Source: JAZGER01 sp036480335
Lineage (GTDB): Bacteria > Pseudomonadota > Gammaproteobacteria > DSM-19610
DNA length: 40,150 bases
NCBI GenBank assembly: GCA_036480335.1
Contig: JAZGGH010000059.1
Coordinates: 1 to 40,150, forward strand
Direction: 5' to 3'
Part shown: piece after piece, positions 14,754 to 20,049 of the stretch
How the letters are laid out: each line of letters begins with the position of its first letter
How positions within the stretch are numbered: position 1 is the stretch's first letter
Notes under the pieces: model-generated
Databases searched by the model: none
What the model was told of the DNA's origin: nothing
What the model saw: only the letters and a program-made list of their open reading frames with translations
Translations under genes and position numbers: made by a program

Positions 14754-14941
14754 CGGAATAAACAATAACCCGACCACCGGGATTGCTTTCCCGGCTGGGT
14801 TGAAAAACATGTGCAAACCTTGCGGCCCCGATCCTGATTGCAGCACATAGGCAGGATCTTTGGTGCAACTGAACAGCAGTTGCCACTGTGAAAACCCATC
14901 TTATCAAAAACTCTATATCTGTGAAACAGCTCTTTGAAAAA
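14754..14941 (-). promoter_or_regulatory. Repeated structured leader, copy A7 (before DUF4313-like gene)
   Basis: Stem III intact, stem II GATCC/GGATC, stem I AACC/GGCC (14816-14819 with 14824-14827; two G-U pairs as minus RNA), P0 14769-14799; stem IV is weak here. The anti-RBS tract 14755-14767 can form 13 of 13 pairs (two G-U) with 14723-14735; compared with copy A6, which has a U-U mismatch against the same RBS sequence, it has changed so that pairing is complete. Confidence 0.75.
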
Positions 14942-14944
14942 ATG

Positions 14945-14960
14945 CCCCGTATAGACGGGG
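14945..14960 (-). terminator. Hairpin after the 60-aa gene
   Basis: CCCCGT/ACGGGG with an ATAG loop, 63 bases after the stop, followed on the minus strand by GCATTTTTTC. A standard intrinsic terminator in the same position as in the other units. Confidence 0.7.
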
Positions 14961-15023
14961 ATAGATGTTATGCTTTAATTATAGACCTCAATACGATTTC
15001 TCCTATTCTGTTTTTGATCTTCT

Positions 15024-15206
15024 TTAATCTCCTGCTTTCGAGCGAGGAATTCCACCGAGAGCTTCATATCTTTCTAAGAATGCGTTCAGGCGAGGGCGTA
15101 GTTCTGTTGTACCACACTTTTTGCCCGTCCTTTCTAGGCGTGAACGTTGAAAAGCACTTACATAGGCTCTTGCAGCAGAAAAACGGCTGCGTTTTACATT
15201 ACTCAT
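15024..15206 (-). CDS. Small basic hypothetical protein (60 aa)
   Basis: Begins MSNVKRSRFSAARAYVSAFQ and is strongly basic (many Arg and Lys), which suggests nucleic-acid binding, but no family is recognised. GGAGG lies eight bases before ATG 15206. The longer open frame up to 15380 only translates the repeated leader and is not a gene. Full leader A8 lies upstream, but this copy has lost the anti-RBS tract. Confidence 0.6.
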   Translation of the reverse strand: MSNVKRSRFSAARAYVSAFQRSRLERTGKKCGTTELRPRLNAFLERYEALGGIPRSKAGD

Positions 15207-15235
15207 ATAAAAAACCTCCAAAGTGAAATAATGCT

Positions 15236-15404
15236 CCAGCCGGAAAATTGAATTCCCGGTTGGATTGAACAACATGTGCAGACCTTGCGGTCTTGATCCC
15301 GATTGCAGCACATTGGCAGGATCTTTCGTGCAACTGAACAGCAGTTGCCACTGTGAACTGTTAAACCACTTTTCAAACAACCCGCATCACCGATGGTTTG
15401 AAAA
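15236..15404 (-). promoter_or_regulatory. Repeated structured leader, copy A8 (before 60-aa gene)
   Basis: Stem IV CACTTTTCAAAC/GTTTGAAAA (15367-15404), stem III intact, stem II GATCC/GGATC, stem I GACC/GGTC (15281-15284 with 15289-15292), P0 CCAGCCGG/CCGGTTGG (15236-15263). The conserved GGAGAAAACAATG block is missing between P0 and the RBS, so this gene may escape translational blocking while keeping the rest of the structure. Confidence 0.75.
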
Positions 15405-15407
15405 ATG

Positions 15408-15425
15408 GCCCCGTGTGTACGGGGC
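15408..15425 (-). terminator. Intrinsic terminator after the 177-aa gene
   Basis: GCCCCGT/ACGGGGC hairpin with a GTGT loop, nine bases after the stop, followed on the minus strand by CATTTTTC. Confidence 0.75.
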
Positions 15426-15434
15426 TAATGATAG

Positions 15435-15968
15435 TTAATTACTGATAATATGTTCCTTTATTGCATTGATCAGTGGTGCATATCCGATTTCAAGAGGGTC
15501 TTCTTCAACAGAGCGTTCGTCAAGATATGCTTTCATATCCTCAATTGCGTGCAAGCATTTTTCGATACGTTCAATATCATCACGCATCGAAACAACCTTT
15601 GCAATATCTAAAGACACCCCTAAACAAATAATGCCTCTCAATATTTTCTCTCTGCGTAGACTCATTGACATCGGGTAATGTTCAACACGATTAACCACGT
15701 TATTTATCGCATCTATTTTCACCTGTTTCATCAAGGGATCTGGTGGTTCAACACCAAATCGTTCGCTGAGTATATTGATCAGATAGTAATCCAGTGTAGG
15801 GTCAACTGTTTCAGTTTCATCCAGGTTCGAATACAAAATATTATCGCTATCCTCTGCATCTACTGCCTCGACAATACAATAATAGCGCTGTAAAGGTTTA
15901 TCCCAGCCCATCTGAATCTGAATCATACGACCCGACTTATCTTCAGTTACAAATATATGTTGACTCAT
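15435..15968 (-). CDS. Hypothetical protein (177 aa)
   Basis: Begins MSQHIFVTEDKSGRMIQIQM. The first 60 residues look beta-rich and the rest helical and charged (DDIERIEKCLHAIEDMKAYL). No family recognised. It overlaps the upstream 90-aa gene by ATGA (15965-15968), so the two are translated as a coupled pair. A terminator follows immediately. Confidence 0.68.
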   Translation of the reverse strand: MSQHIFVTEDKSGRMIQIQMGWDKPLQRYYCIVEAVDAEDSDNILYSNLDETETVDPTLDYYLINILSERFGVEPPDPLMKQVKIDAINNVVNRVEHYPMSMSLRREKILRGIICLGVSLDIAKVVSMRDDIERIEKCLHAIEDMKAYLDERSVEEDPLEIGYAPLINAIKEHIISN

Positions 15969-16237
15969 GTCTCACCTCTGCTTAACAGTGTTTCAATTAT
16001 CCCTTGCAGATCAATATCTGAACTTTCAAGGGGGTATAAGTAACAAGATGCTGGCAATACCCGATCATTTTTCTGCATGACAGGGATCAATTCTGAATGA
16101 AGGTATTCGTGTTCATCGTAATCAATCACCAGAATATTTAATGGCTCTATTTCTCCCGCCACATTCGTGATAACAGATTTAACACGACCTCCATGAATCT
16201 GTATTGCCAGTGTTCTTTCATCTTTTTGTGTTGCCAT
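15965..16237 (-). CDS. Hypothetical protein (90 aa)
   Basis: Begins MATQKDERTLAIQIHGGRVK; beta-rich N-terminus, later IDYDEHEYLHSELIPVM. No family recognised. AAGGAG precedes ATG 16237. First gene of a coupled pair with the 177-aa gene, behind a short leader whose anti-RBS tract fits this start. Confidence 0.65.
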   Translation of the reverse strand: MATQKDERTLAIQIHGGRVKSVITNVAGEIEPLNILVIDYDEHEYLHSELIPVMQKNDRVLPASCYLYPLESSDIDLQGIIETLLSRGET

Positions 16238-16266
16238 GTGTTTCTCCTTGCATGATTAAAAAAGCC

Positions 16267-16303
16267 GGAGAAACCATCCCTGCGGGAATGAATCCCGGCA
16301 GGG
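16267..16303 (-). promoter_or_regulatory. Short leader before the 90-aa/177-aa pair
   Basis: P0 hairpin CCCTGC-GGGA/TCCCGGCAGGG at 16278-16303. The adjacent GGAGAAACCAT (16267-16277) can form 11 pairs with 16236-16247, with one bulged base, covering RBS and start codon. Confidence 0.6.
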
Positions 16304-16347
16304 TTAAAAAAATGTGAATCAGTCGGTTTGTAGAACATTTAATTACT

Positions 16348-16781
16348 ATGCAGCCATTTCCACTGGAAGCATTGAATAAAGTGGGAAAAATCCAGCGAAG
16401 CAAGTAAAATGGATCATAATTACACCAGATAAAGACTATGCTGCCGTTATCTGGCCTGGTAGGCTACTAGAAAATGCACGGTTAAAGACCATGAACAATC
16501 CTCTTCTGAACAATATTGAAGTGACATTCCATCAATTGATGGAATCACCCCACTTGTTTTCCTTTCAGGATTTTGAATTTCTTACAAATCATTTCCAAGA
16601 GAAACTAACTATAGATGATCATTTTATCCTGATAGAAAAACGGCTTCGCTATGGTCAATATGACGATGAAATTGAAAGAAAAACGCTATTAGCCATCATT
16701 GAGGGGAACAACGATAAAGCCAATCGTTTACTCAATCTACTCGAACGTCGTAATAGCCTGAACTTGAAAGCTGTTAATTAA
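16348..16781 (+). pseudogene. Hypothetical plus-strand gene with a one-base frameshift
   Basis: The intact ORF from ATG 16491 (96 codons, MNNPLLNNIEVTFHQLM) has no RBS. Its frame stays open upstream through coding-like sequence (KWIIITPDKDYAAVIWPG) to 16383, without any start codon. ATG 16348 opens MQPFPLEALNKVGK in another frame; one extra A in the A5 run at 16386-16390 would join the two into a single protein of about 144 residues. So this is a gene with a one-base deletion, a sequencing error, or less likely a programmed frameshift. No family recognised. It runs against the direction of its neighbours. Confidence 0.5.
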
Positions 16782-16811
16782 TGGCCCGAGAGAACATCCG
16801 ATAATAATTAC

Positions 16812-17054
16812 ATGGCAATCAATCTCAACAACAAAACCATCATGACAACCAGGACTGAGCGTTTACTGATAGAGCTTGCTGGTGAAAATCCCGATCGTGT
16901 ATTCACCAAAAAGGAATTATCGCACGCCCTAATTAAAGCGATGAATTTGCTTGCTAAAGCTAAATCGCCTCTCTTAATCAAAATATACAACGAATACGCT
17001 CGCAGAGGTAAGCTGCCTCCACTGGAAGAATTAAAAAAGTCCATTAATCTTTAA
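16812..17054 (+). CDS. Hypothetical protein (80 aa)
   Basis: Begins MAINLNNKTIMTTRTERLLI and continues with a helix-rich basic stretch (KKELSHALIKAMNLLAKAK). No family recognised. There is no good RBS before ATG 16812; ATG 16842 (MTTRTERLL) is an alternative. It follows the previous plus-strand gene by 30 bases and its last 24 bases overlap the convergent 67-aa gene on the minus strand. Confidence 0.5.
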   Translation: MAINLNNKTIMTTRTERLLIELAGENPDRVFTKKELSHALIKAMNLLAKAKSPLLIKIYNEYARRGKLPPLEELKKSINL

Positions 17055-17234
17055 TTGATCTTTGGATTTCTTGTATCCCGGTGCTCGCCTGGCAATACTC
17101 ACTAAATACTCAAGATCTCTCATATCATCAACATCCATACCTGAATGGTACAAATATTCAATGAAATTATTCGGATCCTCGTAAGCCATTTTTGAAAGCA
17201 TGGCTAAAATCCGCTTCATTGTCCGATCTGTCAT
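17031..17234 (-). CDS. Hypothetical protein (67 aa)
   Basis: Begins MTDRTMKRILAMLSKMAYED; helical and charged, ending KKSKDQLKINGLF. No family recognised. AGGAG lies six bases before ATG 17234. Its 3' end overlaps the convergent plus-strand gene by 24 bases, an unusual tail-to-tail arrangement. Leader A9 lies upstream. Confidence 0.6.
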   Translation of the reverse strand: MTDRTMKRILAMLSKMAYEDPNNFIEYLYHSGMDVDDMRDLEYLVSIARRAPGYKKSKDQLKINGLF

Positions 17235-17260
17235 GGTATTCTCCTTTTATTATATAAAAA

Positions 17261-17460
17261 AAGGAAACACCATTCCCAACAGGAAAGAATGTTTCCTGTT
17301 GGGTAAAAAAGCACCAGATTCTCTCGAACCCGACCCTGGCTTCTGTGCTTATGCAAGGTCTTTTTATGTCACTGAATCGCAGTGACCACGTTTAATGTAA
17401 TGCGTTAAATAATCATCTTCCCAAAACAGTCTGTGTTTTTGACAAACCCCTTTGGGAAGA
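17261..17460 (-). promoter_or_regulatory. Repeated structured leader, copy A9 (before 67-aa gene)
   Basis: A strongly diverged copy with all outer stems rebuilt: stem IV TCTTCCCAAA/TTTGGGAAGA (17416-17460), stem III GTCACTG/CAGTGAC (17368-17386), stem II GACCC/AGGTC (17332-17360, one U-G as minus RNA), a weak stem I, P0 CCCAACAGGAAA/TTTCCTGTTGGG (17275-17303). The anti-RBS tract 17261-17273 can form 12 of 13 pairs with 17233-17245, including the AU of the AUG start codon. Confidence 0.72.
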
Positions 17461-17476
17461 CACGCAAATGCGTGTC
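17459..17476 (-). terminator. Hairpin upstream of leader A9
   Basis: GACACGCA/TGCGTGTC with a two-base loop, in the position where other units have a terminator, but without a T tract on either strand. No gene ends directly before it on the minus strand, so it may be a relic. Confidence 0.4.
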
Positions 17477-17723
17477 TTCATTGGTGCTCAATATGCGTTA
17501 TGAGTACCTATTTTTACTAACAAAACTGACTCTGGACATGACAAATGAGGGTGTCTGCTCGACATGCCTGTGATTTATTAAAGAGTCTTAATCACGTCAA
17601 ACCGGCACACGGATGACACGTACTGGAAAGCATCCTCACAATCCAATAAATGTTACTACCGCACAAAAGGTCACACGTTTTTCTGCCCGTGGTGGCAGTG
17701 ATGAGGGAAGTTTTTATAAAGAG

Positions 17724-17779
17724 CCGTATGGCTCCCGAAAAAGATCGCCAATAACAATCTTTTTCGTGGAACCATACGG
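17724..17779. repeat. 56-base imperfect palindrome
   Basis: The left arm runs CCGTATGGCTCC, then CGAAAAAGAT; the right arm is its reverse complement with one substitution and one extra base, around an 11-base centre (CGCCAATAACA). As single-stranded DNA or RNA it would make a hairpin of about 22 pairs. It is not related to the repeated leaders. It could be a MITE-like relic, a recombination or replication site, or a leader of the small ORF after it. Confidence 0.7.
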
Positions 17780-17781
17780 TT

Positions 17782-17934
17782 ATGAGTGAAGGTAAAAAAA
17801 GCAAAGCATTGACGCGGCTAAACGGAGATGCCTTACCGTCTACCATAGTGACCACAAAGACCTGCGTGAAGGCCACATGCACAGGATTTTACCAGTTTCT
17901 CGGTAACTGGCTACCACTTGCACGGTTAGTGTAA
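17782..17934 (+). CDS. Possible small ORF (50 aa)
   Basis: Begins MSEGKKSKALTRLNGDALPS and ends NWLPLARLV. It starts three bases after the palindrome and stops three bases before a terminator-like hairpin, which is the only support; there is no RBS and no known family. It may well not be a gene. Confidence 0.25.
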   Translation: MSEGKKSKALTRLNGDALPSTIVTTKTCVKATCTGFYQFLGNWLPLARLV

Positions 17935-17936
17935 TT

Positions 17937-17970
17937 GAAAAGAGCACGGAATAAAACCCGCACTCTTTTC
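17937..17970 (-). terminator. Bidirectional terminator after the DUF3577 gene
   Basis: GAAAAGAG/CTCTTTTC arms with an inner CGG/CCG, ten bases after the DUF3577 stop; both strands provide a T tract. Confidence 0.65.
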
Positions 17971-17979
17971 TATCACTTA

Positions 17980-18537
17980 TTAAGCCGCTTCAGAATCTTC
18001 CTTTAGCGTTGGTTTATACCAAAGAGCCTCTTCTGAATCGTAGCAATAACCTTTAGATTTAAGATTATTCACTTTTTCATCAAAATCCGGATCATCCTGC
18101 GACAACTTTACAGGGCCATCCAATACAGGACCATCTATCTCTTCTGCAAAGCGTTCACCATTAAGATAAACGTGTTGCAACTTCAATAGACGACCTTTCA
18201 TGACAAACTGTTGTTTGCCTGCATTTTCGCCCGTTTTTGATACATACCCATCGGGGTAAATATCCCCAACTTGAAAAGAAGCTGAAATTACCGGTTTTTT
18301 GTCACCGGTATAGTCAACTTTATCAAGCAGACGATCAAACATCGCTATTGCCTGGGTTCCGACGATCTTGCAATCAAGCTGGGTTGTAAGCTCAGCCTTA
18401 CCAGTTTCGGGATCTTTCTTTCCACTCTTAACCGACAAGGTTAAGGCCCGGAAATCATCGCCCCTACTAACTGGAACCATACGGATCCGGTTAATATACG
18501 CGACACCTGTATACTGGTTGTTGTAATAATCATTCAT
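17980..18537 (-). CDS. DUF3577 / STY4534-family ICE protein
   Basis: A 185-residue protein beginning MNDYYNNQYTGVAYINRIRM. The pattern TGVAYINRIRxVxxxRGDxFxALTxS, then LDCKIVGTQA and an FQVGDIYPDGYVSKTGENAG stretch, is that of DUF3577, annotated in integrative elements as STY4534-family ICE replication proteins. The family resembles single-stranded DNA-binding OB folds; that role is expected for the family, not shown here. The acidic tail ending KEDSEAA recalls the acidic C-terminus of SSB proteins. AGGAG precedes ATG 18537. Its leader is of the type B form. Confidence 0.85.
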   Translation of the reverse strand: MNDYYNNQYTGVAYINRIRMVPVSRGDDFRALTLSVKSGKKDPETGKAELTTQLDCKIVGTQAIAMFDRLLDKVDYTGDKKPVISASFQVGDIYPDGYVSKTGENAGKQQFVMKGRLLKLQHVYLNGERFAEEIDGPVLDGPVKLSQDDPDFDEKVNNLKSKGYCYDSEEALWYKPTLKEDSEAA

Positions 18538-18568
18538 GGTATTTCTCCTAAATTAAAAAACAAAAAAA

Positions 18569-18653
18569 GGGAAACACCACTCCCCAACGGGAAAGAATGT
18601 TTCCCGTGGGGATAACTGACGTAAGTCAGTTGAATTGAACCTGCCGATACAGG
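18569..18653 (-). promoter_or_regulatory. Type B leader before the DUF3577 gene
   Basis: P0 CCCCAACGGGAAA/TTTCCCGTGGGG region (18582-18611), then ACTGAC/GTCAGT (18615-18630) and CCTG/CAGG (18640-18653). The tract 18569-18579 can form 10 of 11 pairs (one G-U) with 18537-18547. A second copy lies before the next gene. Confidence 0.65.
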
Positions 18654-18660
18654 TAAATAG

Positions 18661-18906
18661 TTAAAGTAATAGCTTAACGATCATCGCAACAATCGTAGCA
18701 AAAATAGCCGTCATTGCCACCATCAAGCTGGAGACCCATTTGATGAGTCGGCCTTCAAGGTTAGCCATATCGGTTCTCAAATCCGAAATATCGGATTTCG
18801 TTGCTAGTTGCTGTTGCATTTTCTCGTCCAGTGCTTCCACGACCTTCTCCGCCTCTTTCGCTTGAATGCCGGCATCGATAAGTGCGTGGTATAACTTCAG
18901 TTCCAT
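18661..18906 (-). CDS. Coiled-coil membrane protein (81 aa), DUF1640-like
   Basis: The first 45 residues are helical and heptad-like (LATKSDISDLRTDMANLEGR) and the C-terminus is one membrane helix (LMVAMTAIFATIVAMIVKLL). This layout resembles the DUF1640/CCDC90 group of tail-anchored coiled-coil proteins; the match is structural and from memory. GGAG lies seven bases before ATG 18906. A decayed second copy lies at 19653-19801. Confidence 0.7.
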   Translation of the reverse strand: MELKLYHALIDAGIQAKEAEKVVEALDEKMQQQLATKSDISDLRTDMANLEGRLIKWVSSLMVAMTAIFATIVAMIVKLLL

Positions 18907-18931
18907 GGCGCTTCTCCAATTTAAAAAAAAA

Positions 18932-19016
18932 GGGAAACACCACTTCCCAACTGGGAAAGAATGTTTCCCGTGGGGATAACTGACTTAGTCAGTTGAATTG
19001 ATCCTGCGGATGCAGG
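18932..19016 (-). promoter_or_regulatory. Type B leader before the 81-aa gene
   Basis: Same layout as at 18569-18653: P0 (18946-18975), ACTGAC/GTCAGT (18979-18993), CCTGC/GCAGG (19003-19016). The anti-RBS tract 18932-18942 is the same as in the other type B copy, yet the two genes differ in RBS sequence; here 10 of 11 pairs form, two of them G-U. Confidence 0.65.
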
Positions 19017-19118
19017 TTATTTCTTGTGCTCGTCTCTGTATTTAGCTATAACACCAATAATGCCAATTGCCAAAATCGTCAGAAGACCAAACAACAGCGG
19101 CCAGTTAAATTCATCCAT
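19017..19118 (-). CDS. Micro membrane protein (33 aa)
   Basis: Reads MDEFNWPLLFGLLTILAIGI, then GVIAKYRDEHKK: one membrane helix with a basic tail. It overlaps the upstream 64-aa gene by eight bases (ATGGATGA), so it is translated by coupling, as is the 36-aa gene at 8.1 kb. Confidence 0.6.
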   Translation of the reverse strand: MDEFNWPLLFGLLTILAIGIIGVIAKYRDEHKK

Positions 19119-19305
19119 CAGACTCGTCCTCTTTTGCAGTAAGATAAATACCGGTGAACCAAATAACCAAACCTAACGATAAGAGCATGAAGCCCTCAAT
19201 ACGGGTGACTTTATCTGAATCAAGGATCCACCCAGCCAAGCCACCACCGACGAAAAAGATAGCAATTTTCCGCAAATCTTCGCCTAGTTGAAAATACCAT
19301 TTCAT
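19111..19305 (-). CDS. Small two-helix membrane protein (64 aa)
   Basis: Begins MKWYFQLGEDLRKIAIFFVG; membrane helices at about residues 14-29 and 38-56, then an acidic end (KEDESDG). GAGGAGG lies five bases before ATG 19305. First gene of a coupled pair with the 33-aa gene. Leader A10 can pair 11 of 11 with its RBS region. Confidence 0.65.
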   Translation of the reverse strand: MKWYFQLGEDLRKIAIFFVGGGLAGWILDSDKVTRIEGFMLLSLGLVIWFTGIYLTAKEDESDG

Positions 19306-19330
19306 GTATCCCTCCTCTATAAATTAATCC

Positions 19331-19487
19331 GGAGAAATACAATTACCCTCCGGGAACGTATTACCCGGAGGTTAAAAACAAGCGCCAGATCCCGAAAGAT
19401 CCGACCCCGGCCAGTGCTTATGCAGGGTCTTTATTTGTCACTGAGAGAGCAGTAACCACTACAAGAACCTTATTATTACCATAATAA
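19331..19487 (-). promoter_or_regulatory. Repeated structured leader, copy A10 (before 64-aa membrane protein)
   Basis: The right-most copy and strongly diverged: stem IV TTATTAT/ATAATAA (19470-19487), stem III GTCACTG/CAGTAAC (19437-19456, one U-G as minus RNA), stem II GACCC/GGGTC (19403-19429), stem I GATC/GATC, P0 CCTCCGGG/CCCGGAGG (19347-19371). The anti-RBS tract 19331-19341 forms 11 of 11 pairs (two G-U) with 19305-19315. Confidence 0.7.
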
Positions 19488-19652
19488 AACCTAATCCGTC
19501 AATTTTTTAGCGGCCAATTCAACGAGAAAATGAGCTGTGTTACACCGTAATAGCATCATACTCAGATACTAAATAGTAGGTATTTACCCATGTAATCAAT
19601 AATTTATCGAGTTTTCTGGGAAATCAACATATAAAAAGGCAGGTAAAAAGTA

Positions 19653-19801
19653 TTACAGCACTTTGACGATTCGGCTACGATCGTTGCAAAGATTGTTGTC
19701 ATTGCTAGCATCATGCCAGACATCCATTTAATGAGCCTGGCCTTCAAATTAGCAATGTCAGTTTTCGTTGCAAGATTTTGGTGCATTTTCTCATCTATCG
19801 C
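19653..19801 (-). pseudogene. Decayed copy of the 81-aa coiled-coil membrane protein
   Basis: Translation gives AIDEKMHQNLATKTDIANLK, then RLIKWMSGMMLAMTTIFATI, clearly related to the gene at 18661-18906. The N-terminal third is missing, the start is fused out of frame to the end of the 32-aa gene, and a one-base deletion near 19672 shifts the end (the other frame restores IVKVL and a stop). Confidence 0.75.
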
Positions 19802-19893
19802 TTCTTATCGTGTTTATCTGACTTTACAATAAGAAATGACACTAAGATAATGACAGCAATTATCGTTGCTACTATGATGAACTCGCTACTCAT
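19795..19893 (-). CDS. Micro membrane protein (32 aa)
   Basis: Reads MSSEFIIVATIIAVIILVSF, then a basic tail KSDKHDKKR. GGAG lies seven bases before ATG 19893; ATG 19899 is too close to it. It overlaps the 26-aa ORF by eight bases. It has the same design as the 36-aa and 33-aa genes. Confidence 0.5.
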   Translation of the reverse strand: MSSEFIIVATIIAVIILVSFLIVKSDKHDKKR

Positions 19894-19966
19894 CTTCATT
19901 CTCCTCAATTAAACCCATCAACCCAGCTGCAGCCCCCAATACGATCAAGATAAGAGCTTCTTTCAT
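19886..19966 (-). CDS. Micro membrane protein (26 aa)
   Basis: Reads MKEALILIVLGAAAGLMGLI with an acidic end EENEDE, which mirrors the acidic end of the 64-aa gene; it may be a shortened relative. It is chained by ATGA to an ORF before it and overlaps the next by eight bases. Very short, so uncertain. Confidence 0.4.
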   Translation of the reverse strand: MKEALILIVLGAAAGLMGLIEENEDE

Positions 19967-20049
19967 GATATCTTGTCATACTGAACTACAGCACCAATAA
20001 GCACGAGACAAGCATTTAATATTTCCCTTTGAGCAACCCAATCAATCAC
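19963..20049 (-). CDS. Possible micro membrane protein (28 aa), GTG start
   Basis: Would read (M)IDWVAQREILNACLVLIGAV and end QYDKIS, similar in design to the 33-aa gene. GTG 20049 lies inside the last codons of the beta-helix gene, without a clear RBS. The ATGA overlap with the next ORF is the main support. It could be a truncated relic. Confidence 0.3.
   Translation of the reverse strand: MIDWVAQREILNACLVLIGAVVQYDKIS

Larger units (their letters stand above)
17477..17936. other. 460-base stretch without a convincing gene; contains a 56-base palindrome
   Basis: The minus-strand ORF 17882-17592 has no RBS and an implausible composition, and I reject it. The centre holds a long imperfect palindrome (17724-17779). 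A 50-codon plus-strand ORF follows it (separate entry). Otherwise I see nothing definite. Confidence 0.5.

Noticed and set aside
15024..15380. 118-codon ORF on the minus strand
   Set aside because: Only the last 60 codons, from ATG 15206 with GGAGG, are a gene; the first part is leader A8.
17592..17882. 96-codon minus-strand ORF
   Set aside because: No RBS, unlikely composition, and it runs through the 56-base palindrome.
3681..19487. Integron-like cassette array with attC sites
   Set aside because: Genes in one direction with palindromic spacers and a tyrosine recombinase suggested it, and GTTAAAC occurs in some copies, but the spacers are four or five separate hairpins, lack paired RYYYAAC/GTTRRRY ends, and carry gene-specific anti-RBS tracts.
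3681..19487. Single-stranded DNA promoters (Frpo/ssi type) in a leading region
   Set aside because: The genes would need the plus strand as folded template, but imperfect pairs are A-C on that strand and G-U on the minus strand. It is not excluded for stem IV alone.
3403..19487. CRISPR array
   Set aside because: Units are 150-200 bases of structured repeat separated by genes; no short identical repeats with regular spacers and no cas genes.
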